DNA of 9,278 nucleotides, from the NCBI GenBank assembly GCA_026392325.1, contig JAPLCH010000217.1, positions 11,612-20,889 of the forward strand, read 5' to 3'. Positions 1-6,048 of the stretch are shown piece by piece; positions within the stretch are counted from its first letter, which is position 1, and each line of letters opens with the position of its first letter. Origin of the DNA: Solirubrobacterales bacterium. GTDB lineage: Bacteria > Actinomycetota > Thermoleophilia > Solirubrobacterales > Solirubrobacteraceae. The position numbers were made by a program, and so were the translations under genes. Under the pieces are notes generated by a model. The model searched no databases, was not told where the DNA came from, and saw only the letters and a list, made by a program, of their open reading frames with translations.

Positions 1-107
1 ACTGGCTTGTTGGCCACAGGCACCAGCTGCTTGGCGCTGGTGTGCGTGATCGGGCGCAGCCGCGTACCGCGTCCGCCCGAAAGAATCAATCCCTTAAGTT
101 TCTCCAT
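1..107 (-). CDS. rmlA: Glucose-1-phosphate thymidylyltransferase, N-terminal fragment
   Basis: Only the first 35 codons lie in the window; the gene runs off the left edge. The ATG at 107 opens a peptide beginning MEKLKGLILSGGRGTRLRP and continuing into SAKQLVPVANKPV. The GGRGTRLRP stretch (residues 11-19) is the glycine-rich nucleotide-binding signature of sugar-phosphate nucleotidyltransferases, and the SAKQLVPVANKP stretch is typical of the long-form RmlA/RfbA group. The family joins dTTP and glucose-1-phosphate to give dTDP-glucose, the first step to dTDP-rhamnose and other deoxysugars of the cell envelope; the enzyme is cytoplasmic. The gene upstream on the same strand (PPOX family) ends 72 bases before this start, and that gap carries repeats that may regulate it. 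No strong ribosome binding site is visible. The family call is firm; the exact substrate cannot be proved from the fragment. Confidence 0.9.
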   Translation of the reverse strand, partial: MEKLKGLILSGGRGTRLRPITHTSAKQLVPVANKP

Positions 108-112
108 TCCGA

Positions 113-163
113 TTGGAAGCCTAGAGACTTGAACTGACTTCAGTCCTGATGGGTTGGAAGCCT
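113..163. promoter_or_regulatory. Repeat-flanked candidate control region upstream of rmlA
   Basis: The 10-base word TTGGAAGCCT occurs at 113-122 and again at 154-163, 41 bases apart (about four helical turns). Midway between them lies a 12-base inverted repeat, ACTGA-CT-TCAGT, at 133-144, whose centre is 20-21 bases from the centre of each direct repeat. On the minus strand a weak -10-like TAGGCT (118-123) overlaps the rmlA-proximal copy. The arrangement sits entirely in the 72-base gap between the PPOX gene and rmlA and suggests operator sites. Function is inferred from position and symmetry only. Confidence 0.3.
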
Positions 164-179
164 GCCGGCTGCCGAAGGC

Positions 180-641
180 TCAGTAGACGCCGCCGAGCTT
201 CCGGTGGTCCCATGTCGCCGTCTCAACGGGAACAAAGTGCATTGCGACGCGCTTAGCGGCCTGAGCCTCCACTGCGTCCCTTCCGGCTTCCCCAAGCTCG
301 CCGCCGGCGTACCTGCCCATGATCTCCAAGCCAAGCTCAAACACCTGATCAATGTCATTGATCAACTCAACATTGGTCTTCATCATCACGCCGCGAAGCT
401 GATCGTAAGAGTCTCCCGCCTCAACCTGGATCGATGCCCGGGAATCACGCTTGAGGTTCTTGACCTTCTGCGACTTGGCGAACGTCCAAGCCCAGATGTC
501 ACCGTCGCGCACGACGTACCAAAGTGGCATCAGGTGCGGCCAGCCATCCTTGCCGATGGAACCGCAGGTGACAATCCGCTCCTCCTCGAGGAAAGCGACG
601 ATCTCCTCGTCGCTCATCTGGATAGCGGACCGGCGGCTCAC
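180..641 (-). CDS. PPOX-class F420/flavin-dependent split-barrel oxidoreductase
   Basis: The product is 153 residues, typical for the pyridoxamine 5'-phosphate oxidase-like family, many of whose actinobacterial members use F420H2 to reduce or oxidise small molecules. Visible features are the MSDEEIVAFLEEERIVTCGSIG opening region (residues 9-30), DGWPHLMPLWYV (32-43), the cofactor-side SQKVKNLKRDSRASIQVE strand pair (57-74) and a C-terminal TWDHRKLGGVY. I chose the GTG at 641 rather than the ATG at 617 because residues VSRRSAIQ match the usual N-terminal extension of relatives, and because this GTG overlaps the stop of the upstream pafBC gene as GTGA (638-641), implying translational coupling. 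No Shine-Dalgarno is seen. F420 versus FMN/heme binding and the substrate cannot be decided here. A longer in-frame extension to 974 lies inside pafBC and is not real. Confidence 0.85.
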   Translation of the reverse strand: MSRRSAIQMSDEEIVAFLEEERIVTCGSIGKDGWPHLMPLWYVVRDGDIWAWTFAKSQKVKNLKRDSRASIQVEAGDSYDQLRGVMMKTNVELINDIDQVFELGLEIMGRYAGGELGEAGRDAVEAQAAKRVAMHFVPVETATWDHRKLGGVY

Positions 642-2839
642 TTTGAAGTTGTTCCGGAGGCCTTCGGGTTCTTCGAAGGGGCAGCCTTGGCAGCAGGTTT
701 CTTGACAGCTGCCTTTCGCGCCCGGGGTGCCGCGGCCTTGGCCGGAGCCTTGCGGGATGTGCCGGGGCGCTTGCGGGGACGGGCGGAAGTGCCACCCAAC
801 TCCGTCACTGCGCGGAGTACGGCCTTGCGCGCATCTGCAGGCTCGAGAACAGCTGCATCTCCAGCTTCCTTGAGGATCTCCTTGACGAGCCATTCGGTGC
901 CGGCGTAGCCAAGCTCCACAATCACGGAGCCGTCGGCGAGCTCGGCAGACACTGTCCGCTCTTCGCGTGCCCACCTTGCGCGCTCAGGCGAAACCCAAAC
1001 AAGTGCTGTGCTGGAAGCCGGAACCTCGCCCGTGCGTGGCCACCCTTCAATTCCCTCAGCCGGATCGACTTCAGGTCGTGGCTCGAAAGTTGTCTTGGTT
1101 GCTTCAGCTGCCTTGATTCGGTCGAGACGGAAGTGACGAAGGGCCTCACGGTCAAGATCCCAAGCAGCTACGTACCAACCCTCACGCCCATTGATCAAGG
1201 CGTACGGCTCAACCTTGCGCTTGCTGAACTCGTCCTCGTTCTCCTTGTAGTACTCAAAGTGCAGAATTCGGCGGTCGGCGGTTGCAGTGGAGACAATCTT
1301 CGCGATTCCGCCATCGTCGCCTTGTGGTCCCGCGCTTGCGATGTGCAGGCCATCCTCAACTGGGTCAACGCCAAGCGCGGTGACAACCTTCTCGCGGGCT
1401 GAGGCCAGCGAACCTTCTGGAATGTGGTCTCCAAGCAGGTCAATGGCTGCAACAAGAGCCTTCGCCTCAACTGGGAGAAGACGAGCAGGCCGAGCGAAGG
1501 AATCACCGTATGGCTCCGGGTCAACCTCGACCTCGTCGCCATCGCGCTCTGCGTAAAGGACATACGAACCGGCGCCGAAGTTCACGATGTTGAGGACATT
1601 GATGTCCTCTTCAAGCTCCTCATCGGTCAGCTTGAGACGCTCCTTGAGATCAGTGGCTGAAAGCTTTGCTTGACGACGCCCGGCATCAATCAGGATCGAA
1701 GCGAGCGTCACGAGTCTCGCGAAACGCTCAGGCCGGATTGCTGCAGGCTCACGCTCCTCATCAGCCTGCTTGGCAGCGGGCACTGCCTTCTTCGCGCTGG
1801 CACGCTTCTTCTTTGCCAGCTGCGGCTCTCCGGTGTGACGATCACGCAGGAGGGCAAGGCGTTCGGTGTATTCGTCAGAAAGCTCACCTGGCTCTGCAAT
1901 AGCTGCATTCCCACCAAGTCCGAGGACCCATGAGACCAACGCTCTGGACTGTGCGTATTCGGTCGTGAAAGAGGACTCGCCCTTGCCAGCCTTCTTGACT
2001 GTGCCCACATGTCCAAAGTTGCGCTCTATCTGCCAGGCGATGCGATCGCTCAGGAGGATCTTCGCTGTGGAATTGACATCTCCGAATTGCCAGACCGCAC
2101 GCTTGGCGTAAACGCGGGGGTCGAAATCAGTTGGCCGCTGAAAGTCATGCTCGGCCTTCGTCGCATAGGCGACCTTGCCGCTCATGCGGGAAAGGCGGAA
2201 CACGCGGATCGCCTCGCGGTCATGCGCATAACCCACGAGGTAGAACTGCCCGGCCTGAAAGAGCAACAGGAATGGGTCAACGGTTCGTGAGCTCTGGCGG
2301 TCGCGTTCAATTGTGTAGTAGTCAAAGGTGATGGTCTTGCGACGGAAGATTGCGGTTTCAATCTTTGCCAGGCGCTGGGAAAGGTCATGTCCACCAGCCG
2401 TCGCGGTGATACCCAGAGCGACAGTTGACTGGTCTGGGCGCTTGTCGGGCCTTGCACGTCCCCATGAGAGCTGTTGCAAAGCAAGGCGCAGTGGCTCGGC
2501 ATAGGCGAACTCACCGTCAAGCAAAGTCAAGGCTGTTTGAAGTGCCGCGAGTTCACTGTCAGTGAACTCAACTGGAGCGAGGTAGAAGTTCTCCGGCGGC
2601 AGCGAGTAATTCTCCTGCTCGACTTGTCCGTCAGCGGGGCGCTCGATCCGAAGATGAATGCCAAGTGCTTCAAGCTCAGAACGGTCCGCGTAGAAACGGC
2701 GCGCGAAGGCATCCTCGTTCATGGCGCTGTAGCCCTCTACATCGCGCCTGATCTCCATAGCTGTCACCGGCCGCCTCTCTGCCATGAGGTAAGAGATGAG
2801 CGACAGCTGACGAATCAGCTTTTCTGTGTCTTTGGCCAC
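638..2839 (-). CDS. pafBC: Fused PafB-PafC WYL-domain DNA-damage regulator
   Basis: The 733-residue protein is a tandem of two HTH-WYL-WCX proteins. The first half has a DNA-binding HTH (about 1-65), a WYL domain (about 165-230, GQFYLVGY at 197-204) and a WCX region (about 255-335). A basic linker (about 342-366, LAKKKRASAKKA) leads to the second HTH (368-435), a WYL domain (515-580, GWYVAAW at 554-560) and WCX (610-682). PafB and PafC are normally separate adjacent genes forming a heterodimer that activates RecA-independent DNA-damage genes in mycobacteria, probably sensing single-stranded nucleic acid through WYL; here they are one chain. Residues about 685-733 are a Lys/Ala/Pro-rich histone-H1-like tail not normal for PafC. 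GTG 2839 is preferred over TTG 2842: no ribosome binding site exists, and a TATGCT -10 box places transcription start exactly on this GTG. The PPOX gene is coupled at its 3' end. Confidence 0.88.
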   Translation of the reverse strand: MAKDTEKLIRQLSLISYLMAERRPVTAMEIRRDVEGYSAMNEDAFARRFYADRSELEALGIHLRIERPADGQVEQENYSLPPENFYLAPVEFTDSELAALQTALTLLDGEFAYAEPLRLALQQLSWGRARPDKRPDQSTVALGITATAGGHDLSQRLAKIETAIFRRKTITFDYYTIERDRQSSRTVDPFLLLFQAGQFYLVGYAHDREAIRVFRLSRMSGKVAYATKAEHDFQRPTDFDPRVYAKRAVWQFGDVNSTAKILLSDRIAWQIERNFGHVGTVKKAGKGESSFTTEYAQSRALVSWVLGLGGNAAIAEPGELSDEYTERLALLRDRHTGEPQLAKKKRASAKKAVPAAKQADEEREPAAIRPERFARLVTLASILIDAGRRQAKLSATDLKERLKLTDEELEEDINVLNIVNFGAGSYVLYAERDGDEVEVDPEPYGDSFARPARLLPVEAKALVAAIDLLGDHIPEGSLASAREKVVTALGVDPVEDGLHIASAGPQGDDGGIAKIVSTATADRRILHFEYYKENEDEFSKRKVEPYALINGREGWYVAAWDLDREALRHFRLDRIKAAEATKTTFEPRPEVDPAEGIEGWPRTGEVPASSTALVWVSPERARWAREERTVSAELADGSVIVELGYAGTEWLVKEILKEAGDAAVLEPADARKAVLRAVTELGGTSARPRKRPGTSRKAPAKAAAPRARKAAVKKPAAKAAPSKNPKASGTTSK

Positions 2840-2845
2840 CAAGCG

Positions 2846-2851
2846 AGCATA
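2846..2851 (-). promoter_or_regulatory. -10 box of pafBC, giving a leaderless mRNA
   Basis: TATGCT on the minus strand fits the TAnnnT actinobacterial -10 pattern. Counting the hexamer as -12 to -7 puts +1 at 2839, the G of the pafBC GTG. No Shine-Dalgarno lies upstream, consistent with leaderless translation. No good -35 is visible (GTCAGC at the expected distance), and no PafBC-type RecA-NDp upstream motif (TTGTCRGTG) was seen. Confidence 0.5.
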
Positions 2852-2919
2852 GTCAGAGGAGGCTTACGGCTGACCTCGCGAGAGCCTCACTACCCCGCAT
2901 ATTCCGCACTTTCTTGGCT

Positions 2920-3879
2920 TCAGTCAGCAGATTCGGCGCTTGCAAACCACGCGCCGCCGCCAATAGCAAGGTCGTAATCCGACCAAGCGCTTCCAGGCGA
3001 AAGGGACTTCTCCAACCGATCGAAGGAGCCCAACTGGCCGCCAAGGTGATCCATCATGTGGACCAAAGTCGCTTCCCGTGAGAGCGGAAGCACGGGACTT
3101 CCATGCTCAAGCTTTCCGTGGTGGCTCAAAATGATGTGACAGACCCCGCGGTTGAGGTGCTCGGGGAATCCATCAATCCCCTCAATCAGGGTACGAATCC
3201 GGAAGTAGCCGAGGGGAATCTCGCCCTGAAGCCGCCCATCATCAGTGAAGTCAATTGCGTTGGGGTCAGTCGTGTAAGCATCAAGCTTCCCAATGTCGTG
3301 CAGCAGCGCCCCGGTGACGGCAAGGTCACGATCAATCCCGGGGAAGTTCCCCGCAACATCGCTTACCGACTGGGAAACGCTCAAGCAGTGCTCGAGCAGC
3401 CCGTGCTTATAAGCCTGATGAAAACGCTTTGCTGCAGGCGCATCGCGATAGGGAGGCCAAGTTTCCGCGTCCGGCCCAAGGACCAGATCCAGAAGCTGCC
3501 GCAAGTGAGGCTGCTCAACGCTGGCGCTCAGACCCCGAAGATCCTTTTCCATCTCAGCCGCCGGAACAGGGGGACCGTCCATCAGCTCCTCGGGGTCGTA
3601 CTCGCCATCGGTCGCCTTGACCGCATCCGCGATCTTCAGTGAGCGGCCAAACCGTTCGTGCTCTTCAACCGATGCAACGAGCTTCACCGCGGTGCCTGGC
3701 GCATACAGAGCTTCGAGCTCTGGAGTGCTGTCCCAGACGTTTGCCTTGATGCCTCCGGTCTTGTCAGCAAGCTCGACTTTGAGGAACGGCTTGCCCGCTT
3801 TTGTCTCCCGTGTCTGGGAGGCGCGCACCATCAGTACGCCATCAAATCTGTCGCCACCTGTGAGGTCTTTGACTGCCAT
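2920..3879 (-). CDS. YhaM-like 3'-5' exonuclease (OB-fold plus HD domain)
   Basis: The 319-residue protein has an N-terminal OB-fold nucleic-acid-binding domain (about 1-90; VELADKTGGIKANVWD at 35-50 is the characteristic strand pair) and a metal-dependent HD phosphohydrolase domain (about 145-300). Likely metal ligands are H159 in KHGLLEH, H194-D195 in LLHDIGK, H253-H254 in LSHHG and D277 in MMDHL. This order matches the YhaM/CbfI family, which degrades RNA and single-stranded DNA from the 3' end in the cytoplasm. Length is close to the family norm of about 310-320. I chose ATG 3879 because the OB domain begins directly after MAVKDLTGGDRFDG; the in-frame extension to 4005 is Pro/Cys-rich and unlike the family. 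No ribosome binding site is seen, but a TACCTT box lies 8 bases upstream. The gene is upstream of pafBC with an 80-base gap. Function is inferred by family. Confidence 0.85.
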   Translation of the reverse strand: MAVKDLTGGDRFDGVLMVRASQTRETKAGKPFLKVELADKTGGIKANVWDSTPELEALYAPGTAVKLVASVEEHERFGRSLKIADAVKATDGEYDPEELMDGPPVPAAEMEKDLRGLSASVEQPHLRQLLDLVLGPDAETWPPYRDAPAAKRFHQAYKHGLLEHCLSVSQSVSDVAGNFPGIDRDLAVTGALLHDIGKLDAYTTDPNAIDFTDDGRLQGEIPLGYFRIRTLIEGIDGFPEHLNRGVCHIILSHHGKLEHGSPVLPLSREATLVHMMDHLGGQLGSFDRLEKSLSPGSAWSDYDLAIGGGAWFASAESAD

Positions 3880-3887
3880 CGGAACCG

Positions 3888-3893
3888 AAGGTA
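3888..3893 (-). promoter_or_regulatory. Possible -10 box of the OB/HD exonuclease gene
   Basis: TACCTT on the minus strand ends 8 bases before ATG 3879, so transcription would begin about one or two bases ahead of the codon. There is no Shine-Dalgarno, and the spacing resembles the pafBC and sterol-desaturase-like genes. There is no convincing -35, so this is weak on its own. Confidence 0.25.
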
Positions 3894-3960
3894 GAACCAC
3901 TGCCGGACGGGGAATGTTCCGCGCAACCTTCAAGCAACCAGAGTGTTGGAACAGTGCAGG

Positions 3961-3983
3961 TCCCCCGTGGGGAGAAGTAATCT
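3961..3983 (+). promoter_or_regulatory. Candidate promoter with small hairpin upstream of the hydrolase
   Basis: A perfect short inverted repeat, TCCCC-CGT-GGGGA (3961-3973), is followed by a -10-like TAATCT (3978-3983). Transcription starting near 3990 would give a leader of about 36 bases containing the strong GGAGGAGA site. The repeat covers the -18 to -28 region and could be an operator. No clear -35 is present. Confidence 0.3.
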
Positions 3984-4012
3984 TTCGCGCACCGCAGAAG
4001 CACACGCAGAGT

Positions 4013-4020
4013 GGAGGAGA
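4013..4020 (+). promoter_or_regulatory. Strong ribosome binding site fixing the hydrolase start at 4026
   Basis: GGAGGAGA precedes ATG 4026 (8 bases from GGAGG to the ATG), the best Shine-Dalgarno in the window. It shows that the native gene begins at 4026 and not at the downstream GTG 4075, and therefore that the reading frame is interrupted. Confidence 0.75.
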
Positions 4021-4025
4021 ACCAC

Positions 4026-4830
4026 ATGCAGCCCTTGTTTGAATACCAAGCTGAATTCAACGGAGTGAGAACCCGTGTCCTTGAACTTGAGGGCGAGGAA
4101 ACTCCACTCACTTGCCGCGCTTGGCCGGGTGGGGCGTGCAGCCATCGCCATTGACCTTCCAGGGTTTGGCAAGGCTCAAGCGCTCGCCGACGGCCCGATG
4201 CTTCCTCAATACGACGACTTCCTTCAAGGTGTTGCAAAGTCAGTGGGCCCTGGCGCAGTCTTCGTTGGAAACTCACTCGGCGGCTGTGCATCACTCCGTC
4301 TCGCTGAGCGCAACCGCAGGCTCGGTGGCGTGGTCGCAGTCGCACCAGCAGGCCTCGATATGGCCCGCTGGTTTTCGATCGTGGACCGTGACCCTGCCCT
4401 CCGCCGAATTCTCTCCCTTCCGCTCCCGATGCCATCCGGCGCACTCAGGGCCGTGGTCGGACGCACCTACCAAACGCTCGCATTCGCAAAACCGGAAACG
4501 GTTGACCCTGCCGTCATCCGCGACTTCACCAGTCACATTCCAAGCCGTACGGCTGTCGCTCGCCTGTTGAAGAACGGAAAGCGACTGCTCCCTGAGCTCA
4601 AGGACCCATTTGACCTGTCGAAGATCAACACCCGGGTTTTGCTCGTCTGGGGAACGGCCGACCGGATGGTCTACCGAACTGGCGCCGACCGGGTACTTGA
4701 AACAGTCCCGAACTCACGCTTGGAGATCCTTGAGGGATGCGGTCACTGCCCCCAGATTGAGGAACCCTCCAAGTTCGCCGACATGATTCTTGACTTCGCC
4801 GCCGTCGAACCGGCTCTTCGGGCTGCCTGA
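4026..4830 (+). pseudogene. Alpha/beta hydrolase broken by a deletion-frameshift
   Basis: ATG 4026 begins MQPLFEYQAEFNGVRTRV, a normal hydrolase N-terminus, but its frame stops after 42 codons (TGA 4152-4154). The rest of the enzyme continues in the +2 frame from about 4108 to 4830: AIAIDLPGFGKA, the nucleophile elbow GNSLGG (serine codon 4273-4275), the acid in VWGTADRM and the catalytic histidine in GCGHCP. Between ETPL (codons ending 4109) and LAALGR (from 4111) the strand carrying the oxyanion-hole His-Gly motif, usually about 20 residues, is absent. The event is therefore a deletion whose length is not a multiple of three, not a simple base slip. A GTG at 4075 would give a 251-residue protein, but with an unrelated first dozen residues and no oxyanion hole. 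Either a real decaying gene or an assembly deletion. The native substrate is unknown; family members are esterases, peptidases or haloperoxidase-like enzymes. Confidence 0.65.
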
Positions 4831-4842
4831 CCTGGGCTCCAC

Positions 4843-4871
4843 GGGGACGCAGGCAAACGCCCTGCTGCCCC
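4843..4871 (+). terminator. Hairpin terminator candidate after the hydrolase
   Basis: GGGG (4843-4846) and GCAGG (4849-4853) pair with CCTGC (4861-4865) and CCCC (4868-4871) around a two-by-two internal loop, closing a seven-base loop. It begins 12 bases after the hydrolase stop and ends 43 bases before the next ATG. It lacks a U-tract, as is common for actinobacterial terminators. Confidence 0.45.
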
Positions 4872-4896
4872 ACAAGCTGGCTCAATAGTTCACTCT

Positions 4897-4905
4897 TGGT
4901 ATTAG
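4897..4905 (+). promoter_or_regulatory. Possible extended -10 of the PHA-synthase-like gene
   Basis: TGG-TATTAG forms an extended -10 element nine bases before ATG 4915, downstream of the terminator-like hairpin. Transcription would start near 4912, almost leaderless. The overlapping AGAAGAG (4904-4910) could alternatively be a weak ribosome binding site for a longer transcript. Confidence 0.35.
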
Positions 4906-4914
4906 AAGAGCGCG

Positions 4915-6048
4915 ATGAGACTCCCCCCGACACCCAACGAACTCAGCGCTGCTGCGGCCAACACATTTGACCGACTCTCAAGGGGCGGCCTTGCCGACCT
5001 GCGGGAGATGCCGCGCGCCGTCATAGACGAAGGGCCCCAGCGCACGGTCTACCGCTACCACCCGACCGCGAAGACAAGAGAAGACCTTCCACCGCTACTG
5101 CTTATTCCACCCCTCGCTGCTCCAGCGCTCTGCTTCGACCTGCGGCGTACTTGCTCCCTGATTGAGCACGAGCTTTCAATTGGCAGGCGGGTTTACATGG
5201 TGGACTACGGCTCCATCGCCTTCTCAGATAGGGACTTGGGCCTTGAGCACTGGTTTGAATCAGTCATCCCAGAGGCCGTGCGTGCGGTTGCTGCTGATGC
5301 CGTGGTGGCTGAAGTGGACACATTGGGATGGTGCCTCGGAGGGATCATGACCATGCTCGCCGTGGCTGACCACCCTGACCTTCCCGTTCGGTCCATTGCG
5401 ATGGTCGCCAGCCCATTCGACTTCACTCAGGTACCACTGATCGCACCCCTGCGGCCGCTCGCAAACCTGGCTGGCGGAGCGGGCCCTCTCTCTGCGATCT
5501 ACAAGACCCTCGGGGGCGCACCAGCCCCAATAGTCAAGCGCGCCTACCAGCTTGCGGGTTTTGACAAGTATGTGACGAAGCCCTTGACGATTCTCCAGAA
5601 CCTTGACGACCGGGACTTTCTGGCACAGATCGAAGCTGTCGACCGATTCATGAACAACATGCTCGCCTACCCAGGTCGGACCTTCGGGCAGCTTTACCAT
5701 CGCTTCTTCCGGACAAATGATCTGGCCTCCGGGTTCCTTGATGTTGACGGCCGCCGGATAGACCTGTCGACGGTCAGGCAACCCGTACTGTCAATTGCGG
5801 GGACCGGGGATGGAATTGCTCCCTTGGCCTCGGTTCACCACATCTCCGAGCTTCTTCCCAAGTCCGCCTCCATAACTCTCGACAAGGCGCCGGGTGGTCA
5901 CCTTGGAGTGCTCAGCGGTAGATCCGCCAGAACAACGACTTGGGAGAAGATCGACAGGTTCCTTGAGGACCCATTGGCAAACGCCCCGGCGAAGAAGCCA
6001 GCGAAAGCCAAAGCCCGAAAGTCTGCTGCCAAGAAGCGAGCAGCCTAG
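4915..6048 (+). CDS. PHA-synthase-like protein (class III size) with Lys/Ala-rich tail
   Basis: The 377-residue protein has the alpha/beta-hydrolase fold of polyhydroxyalkanoate synthases. The lipase box is GWCLGG with cysteine C140 as nucleophile, the PhaC hallmark (G-x-C-x-G), rather than serine. The other triad members are D299 in GTGDGIAP and H329 in GGHLGVLSGRSA, a segment very like the PhaC GHIG-VSG motif. PhaC polymerises hydroxyacyl-CoA into storage polyester on granules. The size fits class III PhaC (about 355 aa), which needs a PhaE partner; no PhaE, PhaR, phasin, PhaA or PhaB is in the window. Residues about 355-377 form a basic tail, NAPAKKPAKAKARKSAAKK, absent from ordinary PhaC and resembling the DNA-binding tails of PhaF/PhaM-type granule proteins. 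The stop overlaps the convergent next gene. It may instead be a PhaC-related acyltransferase or hydrolase of unknown substrate. Confidence 0.75.
   Translation: MRLPPTPNELSAAAANTFDRLSRGGLADLREMPRAVIDEGPQRTVYRYHPTAKTREDLPPLLLIPPLAAPALCFDLRRTCSLIEHELSIGRRVYMVDYGSIAFSDRDLGLEHWFESVIPEAVRAVAADAVVAEVDTLGWCLGGIMTMLAVADHPDLPVRSIAMVASPFDFTQVPLIAPLRPLANLAGGAGPLSAIYKTLGGAPAPIVKRAYQLAGFDKYVTKPLTILQNLDDRDFLAQIEAVDRFMNNMLAYPGRTFGQLYHRFFRTNDLASGFLDVDGRRIDLSTVRQPVLSIAGTGDGIAPLASVHHISELLPKSASITLDKAPGGHLGVLSGRSARTTTWEKIDRFLEDPLANAPAKKPAKAKARKSAAKKRAA

Noticed and set aside
159..180. AGCCT...AGGCT inverted repeat after the PPOX stop as a terminator
   Set aside because: Only a five-base stem with a long loop and no U-tract; it overlaps the direct repeat and is not convincing.
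204..908. 234-codon open frame on the plus strand
   Set aside because: It lies antisense to the well-supported PPOX and pafBC genes, has no recognisable domain and reads as the mirror of GC-biased codons.
618..974. Long N-terminal extension of the PPOX frame into pafBC
   Set aside because: The extra residues are Arg/Cys-rich and overlap the PafC C-terminus; GTG 641 gives family-typical length.
2474..2977. 167-codon plus-strand open frame across the pafBC start
   Set aside because: Antisense to the PafB helix-turn-helix and the pafBC promoter; low-complexity content typical of a shadow frame.
3103..3642. 179-codon plus-strand open frame
   Set aside because: Antisense to the HD domain of the exonuclease, which has all metal ligands; no family features.
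3911..3954. GGAATGTTCC (3911-3920) and TGTTGGAACA (3944-3953) as LexA-type SOS boxes
   Set aside because: Neither half-site pair fits the GAAC-N4-GTTC spacing of the actinobacterial SOS box.
5260..5781. 173-codon minus-strand open frame inside the PHA-synthase-like gene
   Set aside because: Antisense to the catalytic core including C140; no domain.
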